Positions 28,374-37,984 of a stretch of DNA of 64,000 bases are shown here, piece after piece. The notes beneath the pieces were generated by a model that was not told where the DNA came from, made no database searches, and was given only the letters and a program-made list of their open reading frames with translations. How positions within the stretch are numbered: position 1 is the stretch's first letter; each line of letters starts with the position of its first letter. A program made the translations under genes and the position numbers. Origin of the DNA: Balneola sp. (lineage in GTDB: Bacteria > Bacteroidota > Rhodothermia > Balneolales > Balneolaceae); the NCBI GenBank assembly GCA_028284195.1, contig JANQSE010000004.1, forward strand, positions 1 through 64,000. The letters are read 5' to 3'.

Positions 28374-30008
28374 TTATTTGTCCTCTCCTAAAAATGGATA
28401 TCTGTAATCCGTTGGAGGCACAAAAGTTTCTTTAATGGTTCGTGGAGAAACCCAGCGCAACAGGTTAATCATCGATCCTGCTTTGTCATTGGTTCCCGAA
28501 CCTCTTGCTCCACCAAATGGTTGCTGGCCAACTACCGCGCCTGTCGGCTTATCATTAATGTAGAAGTTTCCGGCAGATTGCTCCAGTTTCTTTGTTGCCA
28601 GTTCAACAGCGTATCGATCTTTTCCAAAAATAGAACCCGTTAAAGAATAAGGGGAGGTATTATCAACCAATTCAAGGGTTTCTTCGAACTTGTTTTCATC
28701 ATACACATAAATGGTGATCACCGGCCCGAAGATCTCTTCGCACATGGTGGTGTACTTCGGATCTTTTGAAAGCAAAACGGTTGGCTCCACGAAATATCCT
28801 TTTGATTTATCATAGTTACCACCGGCAATTACCTCTACATCAGGGCTGGCTTTTGCGTTGTCGATATATTGTGCAATATTATTGAAGGACTTTTCATCAA
28901 TCACTGCATTGATGAAGTTGGTAAAATCTTCCGTTCCGCCCATTTTGAAAGTCTTCAGGTCTTCAACCACATAATTCTTCACATCTTCCCAAAGATTAGA
29001 AGGAATATACGCACGTGATGCGGCTGAACATTTTTGTCCCTGGTACTCAAACGCCCCCCGGCTGATTGCAGTAGCCACTTCTTTAGCATTTGAAGATTTG
29101 TGGACCATGATGAAATCCTTTCCACCGGTTTCACCTACAATGCGCGGGTAAGATTTATAGTTTTTGATATTCTCACCAATGGTTCTCCAGATATGCTGAA
29201 ATACCCCGGTACTTCCGGTAAAGTGAATACCGCCAAAATCCTTATGAGAGAAAATCACATCTCCGGCTGTCGGGCCATCTACGTAAATAAGATTGATTAC
29301 TCCGTCGGGTACACCTGCCTCACGGAATACTTCCATCAATACATTGGCGGAGTAGATCTGGGTAAAAGCAGGTTTCCAGACAATCGTGTTACCCATCATA
29401 GCAGCAGAAGTTGGGAGGTTTCCGGCAATAGCGGTGAAGTTGAACGGAGTCAAAGCAAATACAAATCCTTCAAGCGGACGTTGCTCAACCCGGTTCCAGA
29501 TTCCCTCAGAAGACTCCGGTTGCTGAGCATAGATTTGAGTCATGTATTCTACATTGAATCTCAGGAAGTCAATAATCTCGCAAGCGGAGTCGATCTCAGC
29601 CTGGAAAGCATTCTTTGACTGGCCTAACATGGTAGCCGCATTTAATTTTGCCCGGTATGGGCCGGCAATAAGCTCTGCAGCCTTTAAGAAGATACTAGCC
29701 CTGTGCTCCCAACCCATATTCGCCCAGTCAGCTTTTGCAGCCATTGCAGCATCGATGGCCTGCTCAACATGGGAAGCATCGCCTTCAGAAAAATATCCCA
29801 GAACATGCTTGTGATCGTGAGGAGGAGACATTGGTTTTTTATTGTTAGTAGTAACCAGCTTGTCTCCGATGTACATAGGTACATCAATTTCTTTTGATCG
29901 GGCCTCTTTTAAAGCAGCTTGCAGCTCTTTGCGTTCAGGTGAGCCTGGTGCATAGCTTAAAATAGGTTCGTTTATTGCTGGAGGGACATTAAAAAATCCG
30001 GTGGCCAT
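28374..30008 (-). CDS. pruA: L-glutamate gamma-semialdehyde dehydrogenase (delta-1-pyrroline-5-carboxylate dehydrogenase)
   Basis: 544-residue aldehyde dehydrogenase that oxidises glutamate semialdehyde to glutamate with NAD in proline catabolism. It belongs to the long stand-alone P5CDH type (about 540 residues), shown by YPRIVGETGGKDFIMVHKS (general base Glu in GETGG), the catalytic Cys in EYQGQKCSAASR, and TMCEEIFGPVITIYVY. The C-terminus has the typical GARGSGTNDKAGS region. No proline dehydrogenase is adjacent. The upstream 268 bases, shared with the divergent secreted-protein gene, hold the promoters of both but no element I can name. Confidence 0.95.
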   Translation of the reverse strand: MATGFFNVPPAINEPILSYAPGSPERKELQAALKEARSKEIDVPMYIGDKLVTTNNKKPMSPPHDHKHVLGYFSEGDASHVEQAIDAAMAAKADWANMGWEHRASIFLKAAELIAGPYRAKLNAATMLGQSKNAFQAEIDSACEIIDFLRFNVEYMTQIYAQQPESSEGIWNRVEQRPLEGFVFALTPFNFTAIAGNLPTSAAMMGNTIVWKPAFTQIYSANVLMEVFREAGVPDGVINLIYVDGPTAGDVIFSHKDFGGIHFTGSTGVFQHIWRTIGENIKNYKSYPRIVGETGGKDFIMVHKSSNAKEVATAISRGAFEYQGQKCSAASRAYIPSNLWEDVKNYVVEDLKTFKMGGTEDFTNFINAVIDEKSFNNIAQYIDNAKASPDVEVIAGGNYDKSKGYFVEPTVLLSKDPKYTTMCEEIFGPVITIYVYDENKFEETLELVDNTSPYSLTGSIFGKDRYAVELATKKLEQSAGNFYINDKPTGAVVGQQPFGGARGSGTNDKAGSMINLLRWVSPRTIKETFVPPTDYRYPFLGEDK

Positions 30009-30276
30009 AGTTGTTTTTCTTAGTTTGATTATTCTTTAAAAAAGCTTTTGAATATACGGTTTAGTTGATGGATTATGAAGAACGAGAATGCTAACGATTA
30101 ATAGTTGTTTGTTATTTAAAGTATAGCTTCTAGCCGTTACGGATAACTAAAATCGTTTCAGAAGTAATCTGAGAACATGTAATAATTTGTGTGTGGTCAT
30201 TTCTTTAATAGCCGGGATTATATTAGATTCTTAAAAACCAAACCAATTTAGTGCTATGTGGTATTCGTCTCTATCA

Positions 30277-33200
30277 ATGAAAATGAATAAAAAAGCATGT
30301 TTAATTCTGGCTTTTATCACTTTTCCAGCGTCTCTTTTTGCACAGATTAATGAACAAGACCCTTTTTTCAACAATTATACGTTAGGTGCAAACTCTGAAA
30401 TCATTGCTATAAATGGAGGAGGAGATACAACAGTTGTAAAAATATTTGATGCGGGGGGAGATATCCTTACTTCCGGAATTACAGAAGTAAGCTCATTAGT
30501 AATTCAGGCCCCGTGGGGAATTGTTGGCGATTCCGCTGATGTGGACATTGATCTATTAACCGGAGATTTTGATGGAGACGGCTACGATGAATTTGTAGGA
30601 GCATGGCCAGGCCCGGATAGCACAGTTACGTTGTATTATTCGAAGGTAAACCCAACTACGTTTGAACTCGAGAACCCAACCCCGGTTTCTGTACAGGCAT
30701 TAGGGTTCACAAAGTTATTTCAGATTAATGAGTTTGACATCAAGCCTGTCATCCGGTTAGAAAAAATGCAGGCTGATAATGATCCCGAGCCGGAGTTTAT
30801 TCTTGCATATTGGGGATATGAAGACGGAACCGGAGGGCCTATACAGATCATACTTTTTGATAATGATGGCGGAGCAGTTCTTCAGGTAGCCACATCCATT
30901 TCAACCGAAAGCCTTACACCAAATATTAATAATGCCGGGGGAAATCTTAGAAGAAGTACAAAATTTGAAGTAGCTGCAGGAGATTTTGATGGAGACGAAA
31001 CAGAAGAACTCGTGTTATTTAGCGTAATTCCCGGAACAACTGGGGGAGGAAGCCCTAATTTAGGTTGGAAGCTTGTAGCAACCACTTATGATGTAACCAA
31101 TGGGGAGCTGGAAAAAATCGGGACGATAACAACGTTGCCATTTGAAGAACCAGGGAATGCCAACGAACATATTATGAGAATGGCACTAGCCGCCGGCGAT
31201 TTTAATGGCGATAGAATAGACGAACTGGCGTTCGGTTATGGAGAAAGCCCAAATAATGCACAAAGTATGCGAACCGATTTATTTGTGTACAAAGTGGAGC
31301 AGGATCTATCCGGTTTGACTGAAATGGATCAGGTTTTTATTGGTACTAACAACGGAAATAAAGGGTGGCCAATGTCGATCATTACCTCAGATGTAAATTT
31401 TGATGGAGCAGAGAATATACTTTTTGCTTCCAGAACAGGAATGAATACATATCTCGCAGATTCTCAATTGCAGCTCCAATCTGTGGGCGGGGTTTCTTTA
31501 TCTACAACAAGAGAGCAGCGTTTTCACAGAACAATTGCCATTTCAGATCTGGATATCACAGAAAGCGATTCTTTACGGCTTGAATTGGTTACTCTTGATA
31601 ACAACGGAATACGGGTTTGGCAAAACACTCCCGAAGATGACTTTGGAAATGAAGGAATTCAGTTTTCTACCGCCACAAATACATTCGATGCAGAAGCAGG
31701 CTTTACCGGTATTGCTATTGCAACGGGTGACTTTGACGGAGATGCCGTGCGCCTGGGAGCTCCAACAGTTCAAACAGTAACAGATATTGTTCAACCCCTG
31801 ATTATACTTAATGCGCCTCCCATTCACTTTGATGTTTTTAATGGAGAGAATTTCGATATAAACAAATGCTTTAATGATAATCCTGATATCAATTGTAATC
31901 ATCGTGCTATTTACGAAAATGCAACCAGCCAGGAATTTGAGGTAGCCACCGAGATATCTGCCGATTGGGGAGTATCCGAATCTATCGAAGGGGAGGCAGG
32001 TGTGGCTTTAGGCCCAGTTCAGGCATCAGTTAGCGGCAGTTTAACAAGAGGCTACGGAGAAGGTTTTGGCAAAGTAGATGGAAGCTCACAAAAAGTAACG
32101 GTAAAAGTAACATCCGATGCAGTTGATGATGATCGAATTTATGCTACTGTTTCCAATTACGACATTTTTGAGTACCCGGTATATGCTGATGGCAATCAAA
32201 CAGGAAGCGTAATTGTAGTAAATCCAAAGTTTATTGGATTAGATGGATTACAAAATACCTGGTTTGGAAGTAAAAGTGGTTTAGCCGGAGACTATATCAA
32301 TCATCATGAGGTTGGTAATATTCTTTCCTATCCAGGTACGGTAGATTTACCATTTGGAGCTACTTTTTTTGGCAGCGGCGGCATCCAAGGCGGCGGGGGA
32401 GATACCTGGGAATTGTCTAATTCTGCCGGGCAAACGTGGGAATTAAGGTTTAGCTCAGAAAGTATTTCTCAACGAACGCAGGGAGCGTTCCAAACCGTGG
32501 GCAGTTCTGCCAGTGTTTCAGGCGGGGTTGAATTTGGTCCTGTTCAGGCAAGTGTTACGGCATCCACTTCCAGTACTTACACAAGCACCCAAATATCTAC
32601 CCATAAAACTACTGTTCAGCAAGAAAGTGCCCTGCAGGTTCAGTTTGGCCAAATTGACGGCTCCATTTTAGGCTCTAAAACCTACACGGTTTCACCTTTT
32701 GTGTATTGGGGATCGAACGGCGCATTGGTATTAGATTATGCTGTAAATCCTGATGTTAGTGCCGGAGTGCCTTCCTGGTGGGAAGAGCGATATGGCTCGA
32801 ATCCCGATATGACGATGATACTTCCATGGAAATATGATGAAGAAAAAGGGCTGGGAAGCACCAATGCAGACCTGCAGAGCGAAGAAACCAGAGATGTTCT
32901 TTTCTCTAAAGATAAACCACAACCCGGTGACACTGTTAGTATTAAGGCGAGAATTCAGAACTTTAGTTTAACCAATAATACATCTCCAACAAAAATCCGC
33001 TTCTATATAGGCGATCCCCGAAATGGTGGAACCCTGATCGTAAATCGGCACTCGCAGAGTATGGTGGAAATTGCCGCAACGAATGCCCGCGAATCGCGGG
33101 TTGCAACGCTGGAAGACTGGGTTATCCCGGATAATGTGGGCGGCGACACTTTTATCTATGTGAGTATTGATGAGAATAATGAGATCGCAGAAGTGCACGA

Positions 33201-33543
33201 GGATAACAATATTGCCTGGAAACTTCTCAATCCGGAACTGCCAATGTCTGTTTCAAATGAGGAGGATATTTCTGAAGTAAAATCATTCCGGTTACATCAA
33301 AATTATCCAAATCCATTTAACCCCGGTACAAACATTTCGTACGAGCTTTCTTCTACCCAGCGTGTGAGCCTGGTAGTATTTGACATCACCGGCCGAAAAA
33401 TTTCTGAACTTGTTAACAAAAGGCAAACGGCCGGTACGTACGCGGTAAATTTTAACGCAGGTAACCTGGCAAGCGGAGTTTACATTTACAGATTACAAAC
33501 TGGGGAATTTAGCACCAGCAAAAGAATGGTTTTGATAAAATAA
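30277..33543 (+). CDS. Type IX secreted FG-GAP/CARDB protein
   Basis: About 1089-residue secreted protein. A signal peptide ends near SLFAQ; ATG 30277 is preferred, with 30256 and 30283 as alternatives. The N-terminal half carries FG-GAP/VCBS-like calcium-loop repeats (GDFDGDGYDEF, GDFDGDETEEL, GDFNGDRIDEL). A middle beta-rich region has two copies of a GPVQASV segment. Near the end are a CARDB-like domain (about 32900-33230) and a type IX sorting domain (NYPNPFNPGTNISYEL, then ASGVYIYRLQTG), which directs export across the outer membrane and cell-surface attachment. Substrate or partner is unknown. Confidence 0.88.
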   Translation: MKMNKKACLILAFITFPASLFAQINEQDPFFNNYTLGANSEIIAINGGGDTTVVKIFDAGGDILTSGITEVSSLVIQAPWGIVGDSADVDIDLLTGDFDGDGYDEFVGAWPGPDSTVTLYYSKVNPTTFELENPTPVSVQALGFTKLFQINEFDIKPVIRLEKMQADNDPEPEFILAYWGYEDGTGGPIQIILFDNDGGAVLQVATSISTESLTPNINNAGGNLRRSTKFEVAAGDFDGDETEELVLFSVIPGTTGGGSPNLGWKLVATTYDVTNGELEKIGTITTLPFEEPGNANEHIMRMALAAGDFNGDRIDELAFGYGESPNNAQSMRTDLFVYKVEQDLSGLTEMDQVFIGTNNGNKGWPMSIITSDVNFDGAENILFASRTGMNTYLADSQLQLQSVGGVSLSTTREQRFHRTIAISDLDITESDSLRLELVTLDNNGIRVWQNTPEDDFGNEGIQFSTATNTFDAEAGFTGIAIATGDFDGDAVRLGAPTVQTVTDIVQPLIILNAPPIHFDVFNGENFDINKCFNDNPDINCNHRAIYENATSQEFEVATEISADWGVSESIEGEAGVALGPVQASVSGSLTRGYGEGFGKVDGSSQKVTVKVTSDAVDDDRIYATVSNYDIFEYPVYADGNQTGSVIVVNPKFIGLDGLQNTWFGSKSGLAGDYINHHEVGNILSYPGTVDLPFGATFFGSGGIQGGGGDTWELSNSAGQTWELRFSSESISQRTQGAFQTVGSSASVSGGVEFGPVQASVTASTSSTYTSTQISTHKTTVQQESALQVQFGQIDGSILGSKTYTVSPFVYWGSNGALVLDYAVNPDVSAGVPSWWEERYGSNPDMTMILPWKYDEEKGLGSTNADLQSEETRDVLFSKDKPQPGDTVSIKARIQNFSLTNNTSPTKIRFYIGDPRNGGTLIVNRHSQSMVEIAATNARESRVATLEDWVIPDNVGGDTFIYVSIDENNEIAEVHEDNNIAWKLLNPELPMSVSNEEDISEVKSFRLHQNYPNPFNPGTNISYELSSTQRVSLVVFDITGRKISELVNKRQTAGTYAVNFNAGNLASGVYIYRLQTGEFSTSKRMVLIK

Positions 33544-33551
33544 CGCTTTGC

Positions 33552-33715
33552 TCAAGCTTCTTTACTTATTTCGAGCTTGTTTAGCTGGGCTACATATTGT
33601 CGGTTTCAAGTGTGGTAGTCAGCAAAATCCTGATGGTGTAGTACTTTGCCATCCTTTATGGCAGAAAAAATCATTTCGTTCTTTACATGCTATCAGTAAT
33701 TTGAAACCGGGATTT
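33552..33715 (-). pseudogene. Remnant of a small NTF2/SnoaL-like gene
   Basis: No intact gene lies between 33544 and 33874, but the minus strand holds a coherent protein tail: from the ATG at 33674 it reads MIFSAIKDGKVLHHQDFADY, then HT, a TGA at 33608-33606 where Trp would fit, then NRQYVAQLNKLEISKEA and a stop at 33554-33552. Upstream, an ITDSM-like segment is in another frame, implying a frameshift. The FSAIKDGKVLHHQDFADYH pattern is like the end of small NTF2-fold/SnoaL proteins; the family is tentative. The remaining bases to 33874 are AT-rich with no feature. Confidence 0.55.
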
Positions 33716-33874
33716 TAAAGCAGGGTGAAAAGTACTATGCAATCAATAATATTCTGGCAAAAAAGATGCGAGTTTAAAAAACATATTTTTTTGTTCTTTT
33801 TTATTAGACAGAAAAAAACCCAGATTTAAGCCTGCAAAATTGAGAGGGCTAATTCTGAATAATCATACATACTG

Positions 33875-35353
33875 TTATGCCTTTCCAATCAAATCCTGAG
33901 CAATAATACTGGATGAAAGTACTCCGGGTAACCCTGCTCCGGGATGGGTTCCTGCTCCAACAAAATATAATCCATCCACATCCTCTGATTTATTGTGTGG
34001 CCGGAACCATGCCGATTGAGTCAGAATCGGCTCAACAGAAAAAGCAGAACCTTTATGACTGTTAAGTACATCCCTAAAGTGTAGCGGATTGATATAATAT
34101 TCTGCAACCAGGTTTTCCTGAAGATCCGGCAAATAGTTCTCTTCAAGGAAGTTCATAATAGCATCGCGATACCTGGGAGCAAATTCATTCCAGTCCGTGC
34201 CACTGTCTAAATGCGGAACCGGCGAAAGTACATAAAAACCTTCGTGTCCTTCCGGGGCAATACTGGAATCCGTAATCGTTGGCATATGCAGATACAAAGA
34301 GAAATCCTCAGCAACTTTTTTATTATGGAAGATATCATCCAGTAACCCTTTATAGCGTTTGCCAAGAATAATATTGTGATGAGCCAGACCTGAGTCCAAA
34401 TATCGTTTCTTGGTTCCGAAATAGATCACGAAAAGTGACATACTGTACCTGGTGCGGTCAATTTTATGATCCGTGTATTTTTTACGATGCTTTGGATTAA
34501 TCAGATTTTTATATGTAAAGCCAACATCTGCATTAGATACCACAATATCAGCTTCGAGGGTTTCTCCGTTTTGTAATCGTACCCCTGTGGCCTTTCCATT
34601 TTTTACCAGGATTTCATCCACTTCGGCCTCCAGATGAAATGTACCACCTTGTTCAGAAATTAATTTTTCAAAAGCATGTACAATGGCACCCGTTCCACCC
34701 ATCGCATAATGAACGCCCCATTCTCTTTCCAGATAATGAATCATTGCATAAATGGATGTAGTGTCAAATGGATTACCGCCAACCAGTAGTGGGTGAAAGG
34801 AGAAACATTGCCTGAGGAAATCATCTTTGATAAACTGAGCAACATATTTATACACTGTTTTGTATGATTGCAGCTTGATCAAATCAGGAGCAACCTTCAG
34901 CATATCGGTAAATTTCAAAAAAGGCTGGTCAGCTAAATCAACAAAGCCTTTATCGAAAATGGCTTTTGTTGTGCTAAGGAACTTCTCATAACCGGTAACA
35001 TCTCCCGGACTTCTTTTCTCGATTTCTTTGATCGTAAATTCATGGTCATTATTGTAATCAAATTTTTTACCCTCATGATCAAAGATCCTGTAAAAGGGAT
35101 TACATGGCACAAATGTTACATAATCTTCTCTCTTCTTGCCGGCTGCTTTCCAGATATCATCGAACATAAATGGAGCAGTAATTACAGTCGGACCGCCATC
35201 AAATTTAAAGCCATTTTGTTCATACACGTAAGCCCGGCCGCCCAGCTTATCTCTTTTTTCAAGGATAGTTACATCATGCCCGTTCGATAATAAACGGGAA
35301 GCGGCGCCAAGACCCCCGAATCCACTTCCGATAACAATAATTTTTTTCTTCAT
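33875..35353 (-). CDS. crtI: CrtI-type phytoene desaturase
   Basis: 492-residue FAD-dependent carotenoid desaturase that introduces double bases into phytoene on the way to lycopene-type pigments. It has the N-terminal dinucleotide fold ([20 protein letters not shown], then GGRAYV), the family stretch [19 protein letters not shown] followed by [16 protein letters not shown], and the C-terminal CrtI signature [19 protein letters not shown]. Other CrtI relatives (CrtD, CrtN) share this fold, so the exact carotenoid step is uncertain. No crtB is adjacent. RlpA is encoded upstream on the same strand, 63 bases away. Confidence 0.92.
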   Translation of the reverse strand: MKKKIIVIGSGFGGLGAASRLLSNGHDVTILEKRDKLGGRAYVYEQNGFKFDGGPTVITAPFMFDDIWKAAGKKREDYVTFVPCNPFYRIFDHEGKKFDYNNDHEFTIKEIEKRSPGDVTGYEKFLSTTKAIFDKGFVDLADQPFLKFTDMLKVAPDLIKLQSYKTVYKYVAQFIKDDFLRQCFSFHPLLVGGNPFDTTSIYAMIHYLEREWGVHYAMGGTGAIVHAFEKLISEQGGTFHLEAEVDEILVKNGKATGVRLQNGETLEADIVVSNADVGFTYKNLINPKHRKKYTDHKIDRTRYSMSLFVIYFGTKKRYLDSGLAHHNIILGKRYKGLLDDIFHNKKVAEDFSLYLHMPTITDSSIAPEGHEGFYVLSPVPHLDSGTDWNEFAPRYRDAIMNFLEENYLPDLQENLVAEYYINPLHFRDVLNSHKGSAFSVEPILTQSAWFRPHNKSEDVDGLYFVGAGTHPGAGLPGVLSSSIIAQDLIGKA

Positions 35354-35416
35354 GTGATTTCGATTTCAAAATTCACATCAGTAACCGAAAACAGAAGGTA
35401 ATCAATCCCGTAGAGT

Positions 35417-36094
35417 TCAATCGTTTTCAATCTGCTTCACAAACCCGTTGAAACCCCTCTTCTTAAAGCGTTCTTGTTCTTTCTTTGCTTTATCCTTGTC
35501 TTTATAAATGCCGAAATAAACCCGGTAAACAGTACTCCCGTTTAGTTTAAGTGTTTCTACTCGGCTGCCTTTTATTTCTTTAGATCTTTTCTCAGCAGAC
35601 AAAATATCATTATAAGAACCAAGCTGAACAGTATAGGTGGGAACTTTGAGATCTGTAACCCGTGAATTTTTTAGATCTCCTTTAACAAGATAGAGTTTAA
35701 CGTTTGCTGTTCCGGGCCCGATCATTTCAATAGCTTCGGCTGCTCCCTTCGAGAGATCGATAATTCTGTCTTTGGCATAAGGGCCGCGATCGTTGATGCG
35801 AACCCTGATCGACTTTCCATTATCCTGATTTTCCACGATTACTTCGGTATTGAAAGGGAGTGTGCGGTGTGCAGCTGAAACTCCATTCATATCAAAAGTT
35901 TCGCCATTGGCGGTGAGCCGCCCATTAAAATGTGGCCCATACCAGCTTGCCACTCCGGTCTCTATAAGGTTTCCTTTTTTATTTGATGAAGAGATTTCTT
36001 TGCCTTCAAAATTAGTACCCTTTCGCGTTACACCGCATGAAAGTAAAAATATGGCAATAAAGAGTACGGGTAAAAGTCTAAACGTACACTGCAT
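35417..36094 (-). CDS. rlpA: Septal ring lytic transglycosylase RlpA with SPOR domain
   Basis: 225-residue outer-membrane lipoprotein. The ATG at 36094 places a lipobox cysteine at C20 (FLLSC); the longer frame from 36151 would hide it. A double-psi beta-barrel RlpA domain (GVASWYGPHFNGRLTANGE, then RVRINDRGPYAKDRIIDLS) is followed by a C-terminal SPOR domain (YTVQLGSYNDILSAEKRSKE to the end), which binds denuded glycan at the division septum. RlpA cleaves such glycan in Pseudomonas; activity here is inferred. The divergent rhomboid gene starts 93 bases away. Confidence 0.93.
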   Translation of the reverse strand: MQCTFRLLPVLFIAIFLLSCGVTRKGTNFEGKEISSSNKKGNLIETGVASWYGPHFNGRLTANGETFDMNGVSAAHRTLPFNTEVIVENQDNGKSIRVRINDRGPYAKDRIIDLSKGAAEAIEMIGPGTANVKLYLVKGDLKNSRVTDLKVPTYTVQLGSYNDILSAEKRSKEIKGSRVETLKLNGSTVYRVYFGIYKDKDKAKKEQERFKKRGFNGFVKQIEND

Positions 36095-36187
36095 ATGTGT
36101 AGATGATGAAATTATGTTTAAAAGATAATTAAATCGTTTGGTGAAACCCATTCAAACAACTATCATCCGAAACTTTTTAGTATTTCT

Positions 36188-36796
36188 ATGGGGTCAGAAT
36201 CTTTTTTCATTACTTATTACATCATCGCAGCGAATGTACTGGTTTCCTTCGCTGGTTTTTATGGTTCTTCAAAAGTGATAGAAACAGGTATGTTGATGCC
36301 ATACCGAACTATCAGAAATAAAACCTGGTATGAAGTTATTACTTCTGGTTTTGTGCATGCAAATTTTACTCACCTGTTGTTCAACATGTTTACATTATTC
36401 TTTTTCGGGCCAATTATGGAGATACAAATAGGTGAGGTTCCGTTCTTAGGGCTTTATTTTACAGGCTTGATTGCCTCTTCCATTCCATCACTAATCAAGC
36501 ATAAAGACAATCCGGAATACGCCACACTTGGTGCTTCAGGAGCAGTAGAAGCAGTACTCTTTGCATTTATCCTGCTTTTCCCAATGGAGCCGATCTATTT
36601 GATGTTCATTCCAATTGGGATACCGTCTGTGATTTTTGGAGCTCTGTTCGTTGGTTACAGCATTTATGCCAGCAAGAAAGAAGGTAAGATCAACCATGAG
36701 GCGCATATAGCTGGGGCAGCCTGGGGGATTATTTACATGCTCATTTTTGTGCCCTTTGCACTCGATCATGTTTTAACAATGCTAGGGCTAATTTAG
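36188..36796 (+). CDS. Rhomboid family intramembrane serine protease
   Basis: 202 residues with six hydrophobic helices. The catalytic dyad is visible: S117 in GASGA (TM4) and H173 in HEAHIAGAAWG (TM6); the HANFTHLLFNM stretch in TM2 is the family's HxxxN-type oxyanion region. Rhomboids cut transmembrane substrates within the lipid bilayer; the substrate here is unknown. It is a single gene between the divergent rlpA gene and a repeat-like sequence that separates it from convergent serC. Confidence 0.93.
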   Translation: MGSESFFITYYIIAANVLVSFAGFYGSSKVIETGMLMPYRTIRNKTWYEVITSGFVHANFTHLLFNMFTLFFFGPIMEIQIGEVPFLGLYFTGLIASSIPSLIKHKDNPEYATLGASGAVEAVLFAFILLFPMEPIYLMFIPIGIPSVIFGALFVGYSIYASKKEGKINHEAHIAGAAWGIIYMLIFVPFALDHVLTMLGLI

Positions 36797-36870
36797 AAGT
36801 AAGATACAAGATAAAAGATGTAAGAAAACTGTTGAAAATCTCATGTCTCACATCTTAAATCTTACATCTA
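36797..36870. repeat. Palindromic intergenic element between rhomboid and serC
   Basis: AGATGTAAGA (36816-36825) is the exact inverse of TCTTACATCT (36860-36869). The arms and centre are built from shuffled AAGATACAAGATAAAAGATG-like and CATGTCTCACATCTTAAATC units. Such 'agatgtgaga/tctcacatct' stretches recur between genes in Bacteroidota-related genomes. Lying between convergent genes, it could also end both transcripts, though it lacks a clear T tract. Confidence 0.5.
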
Positions 36871-37950
36871 TTACCCATTTTTAGCTCTGAATTCTTTCAT
36901 GAAATTGGTAAGTGCTTCTACACTTTCTAATCCACACGCATTGTAGATGCTGGCCCGTATTCCACCCACACTTCGATGGCCTTTCAAAGCAACCAGATCA
37001 TGAGATTTAGCTTCAGAAATAAAGGTTTGTTCCAGTTCTTCGGATGGTAAACGGAACGTTACATTCATGTTAGAACGAGAAGCTTTTTCTGCAGTTCCTG
37101 TGTAAAAGTTGTCCATATCAATTTCGCCATAAAGCATGTCTGCTTTTTGCTGGTTTAGTTTTTCGAAGTAGGAGAGCCCTCCTTTGTTTTCCACCCATTT
37201 TAAAACTAAGCTTATTAAGTACACGGTAAATGTTGGTGGTGTATGGAACATTTTAGCAACATGAGTTCGATAATCAAGCATGGTTGGAATGTTGGAGTTA
37301 TTGATTCTGGCCAGGAAATCTTTTTTGATGATGACTACCGCAACACCCGAAGGCCCGATATTTTTCTGGGCACCGGCATAAATCATCCCATGTTTTCGAA
37401 TATCAATGGGGCGTGATAAAAAATCTGAGGAGGCGTCACAAATCAAGGGCACACCATTAGTTTCAGGCTCTGTTGCAAACTGAGTTCCAAAAATGGTGTT
37501 ATTGGAAGTAAAATGAACATAATTTGCATTCCCGGAGAGAGAAAGTTCTTCAGAAGTTGGAACACGATTAAAGTTAGAGCCCTCGCTGGTATAGGCAACA
37601 TGTACATTACCAAAAACTTTAGCCTCTTTAATGGCTTTGGTTGACCATGTACCTGTATTGATATAATCAGCAGTTTCTCCTTCCCCAAGAAAATTCATAG
37701 CCGCTTGTACAAACTGAAGGCTGGCACCACCTTGCAGAAACATTACTTCATAATCATCATCTAACCCAAGGATGTCAATAAGGCTTTGACGGGCATCTGC
37801 ATCAATCTTAGTGTATTCCGGTCCACGATGACTCATTTCCATAATGGAAGAACCAGTTCCCTGATAGTTTGTTAATTCTGATTGTGCTTGCTCTAACACC
37901 TCCAGAGGTAAAGCAGCCGGGCCTGCACTAAAATTATGAACACGTTTCAT
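36871..37950 (-). CDS. serC: Phosphoserine aminotransferase
   Basis: PLP enzyme converting 3-phosphohydroxypyruvate and glutamate to O-phosphoserine, second step of serine biosynthesis (also used in the PLP pathway). The start at ATG 37950 gives the canonical MKRVHNFSAGPAALP; the longer frame to 38028 would overlap the upstream gene. The PLP lysine lies in AGAQKNIGPSG, with GHRSVGGIRASIYNA near the C-terminus. 359 residues is standard. It is 34 bases downstream of the DUF1015 gene on the same strand, so the two are probably co-transcribed. Confidence 0.97.
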   Translation of the reverse strand: MKRVHNFSAGPAALPLEVLEQAQSELTNYQGTGSSIMEMSHRGPEYTKIDADARQSLIDILGLDDDYEVMFLQGGASLQFVQAAMNFLGEGETADYINTGTWSTKAIKEAKVFGNVHVAYTSEGSNFNRVPTSEELSLSGNANYVHFTSNNTIFGTQFATEPETNGVPLICDASSDFLSRPIDIRKHGMIYAGAQKNIGPSGVAVVIIKKDFLARINNSNIPTMLDYRTHVAKMFHTPPTFTVYLISLVLKWVENKGGLSYFEKLNQQKADMLYGEIDMDNFYTGTAEKASRSNMNVTFRLPSEELEQTFISEAKSHDLVALKGHRSVGGIRASIYNACGLESVEALTNFMKEFRAKNG

Positions 37951-37984
37951 AAGAGTGGATTTTAAATGTTGATTAGACTTTGAT

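Noticed and set aside
30009-30276. A Bacteroidota-type promoter (TAnnTTTG) before the secreted protein
   Set aside because: A TAATAATTTG stretch near 30181 does not fit the spacing; no call is made.
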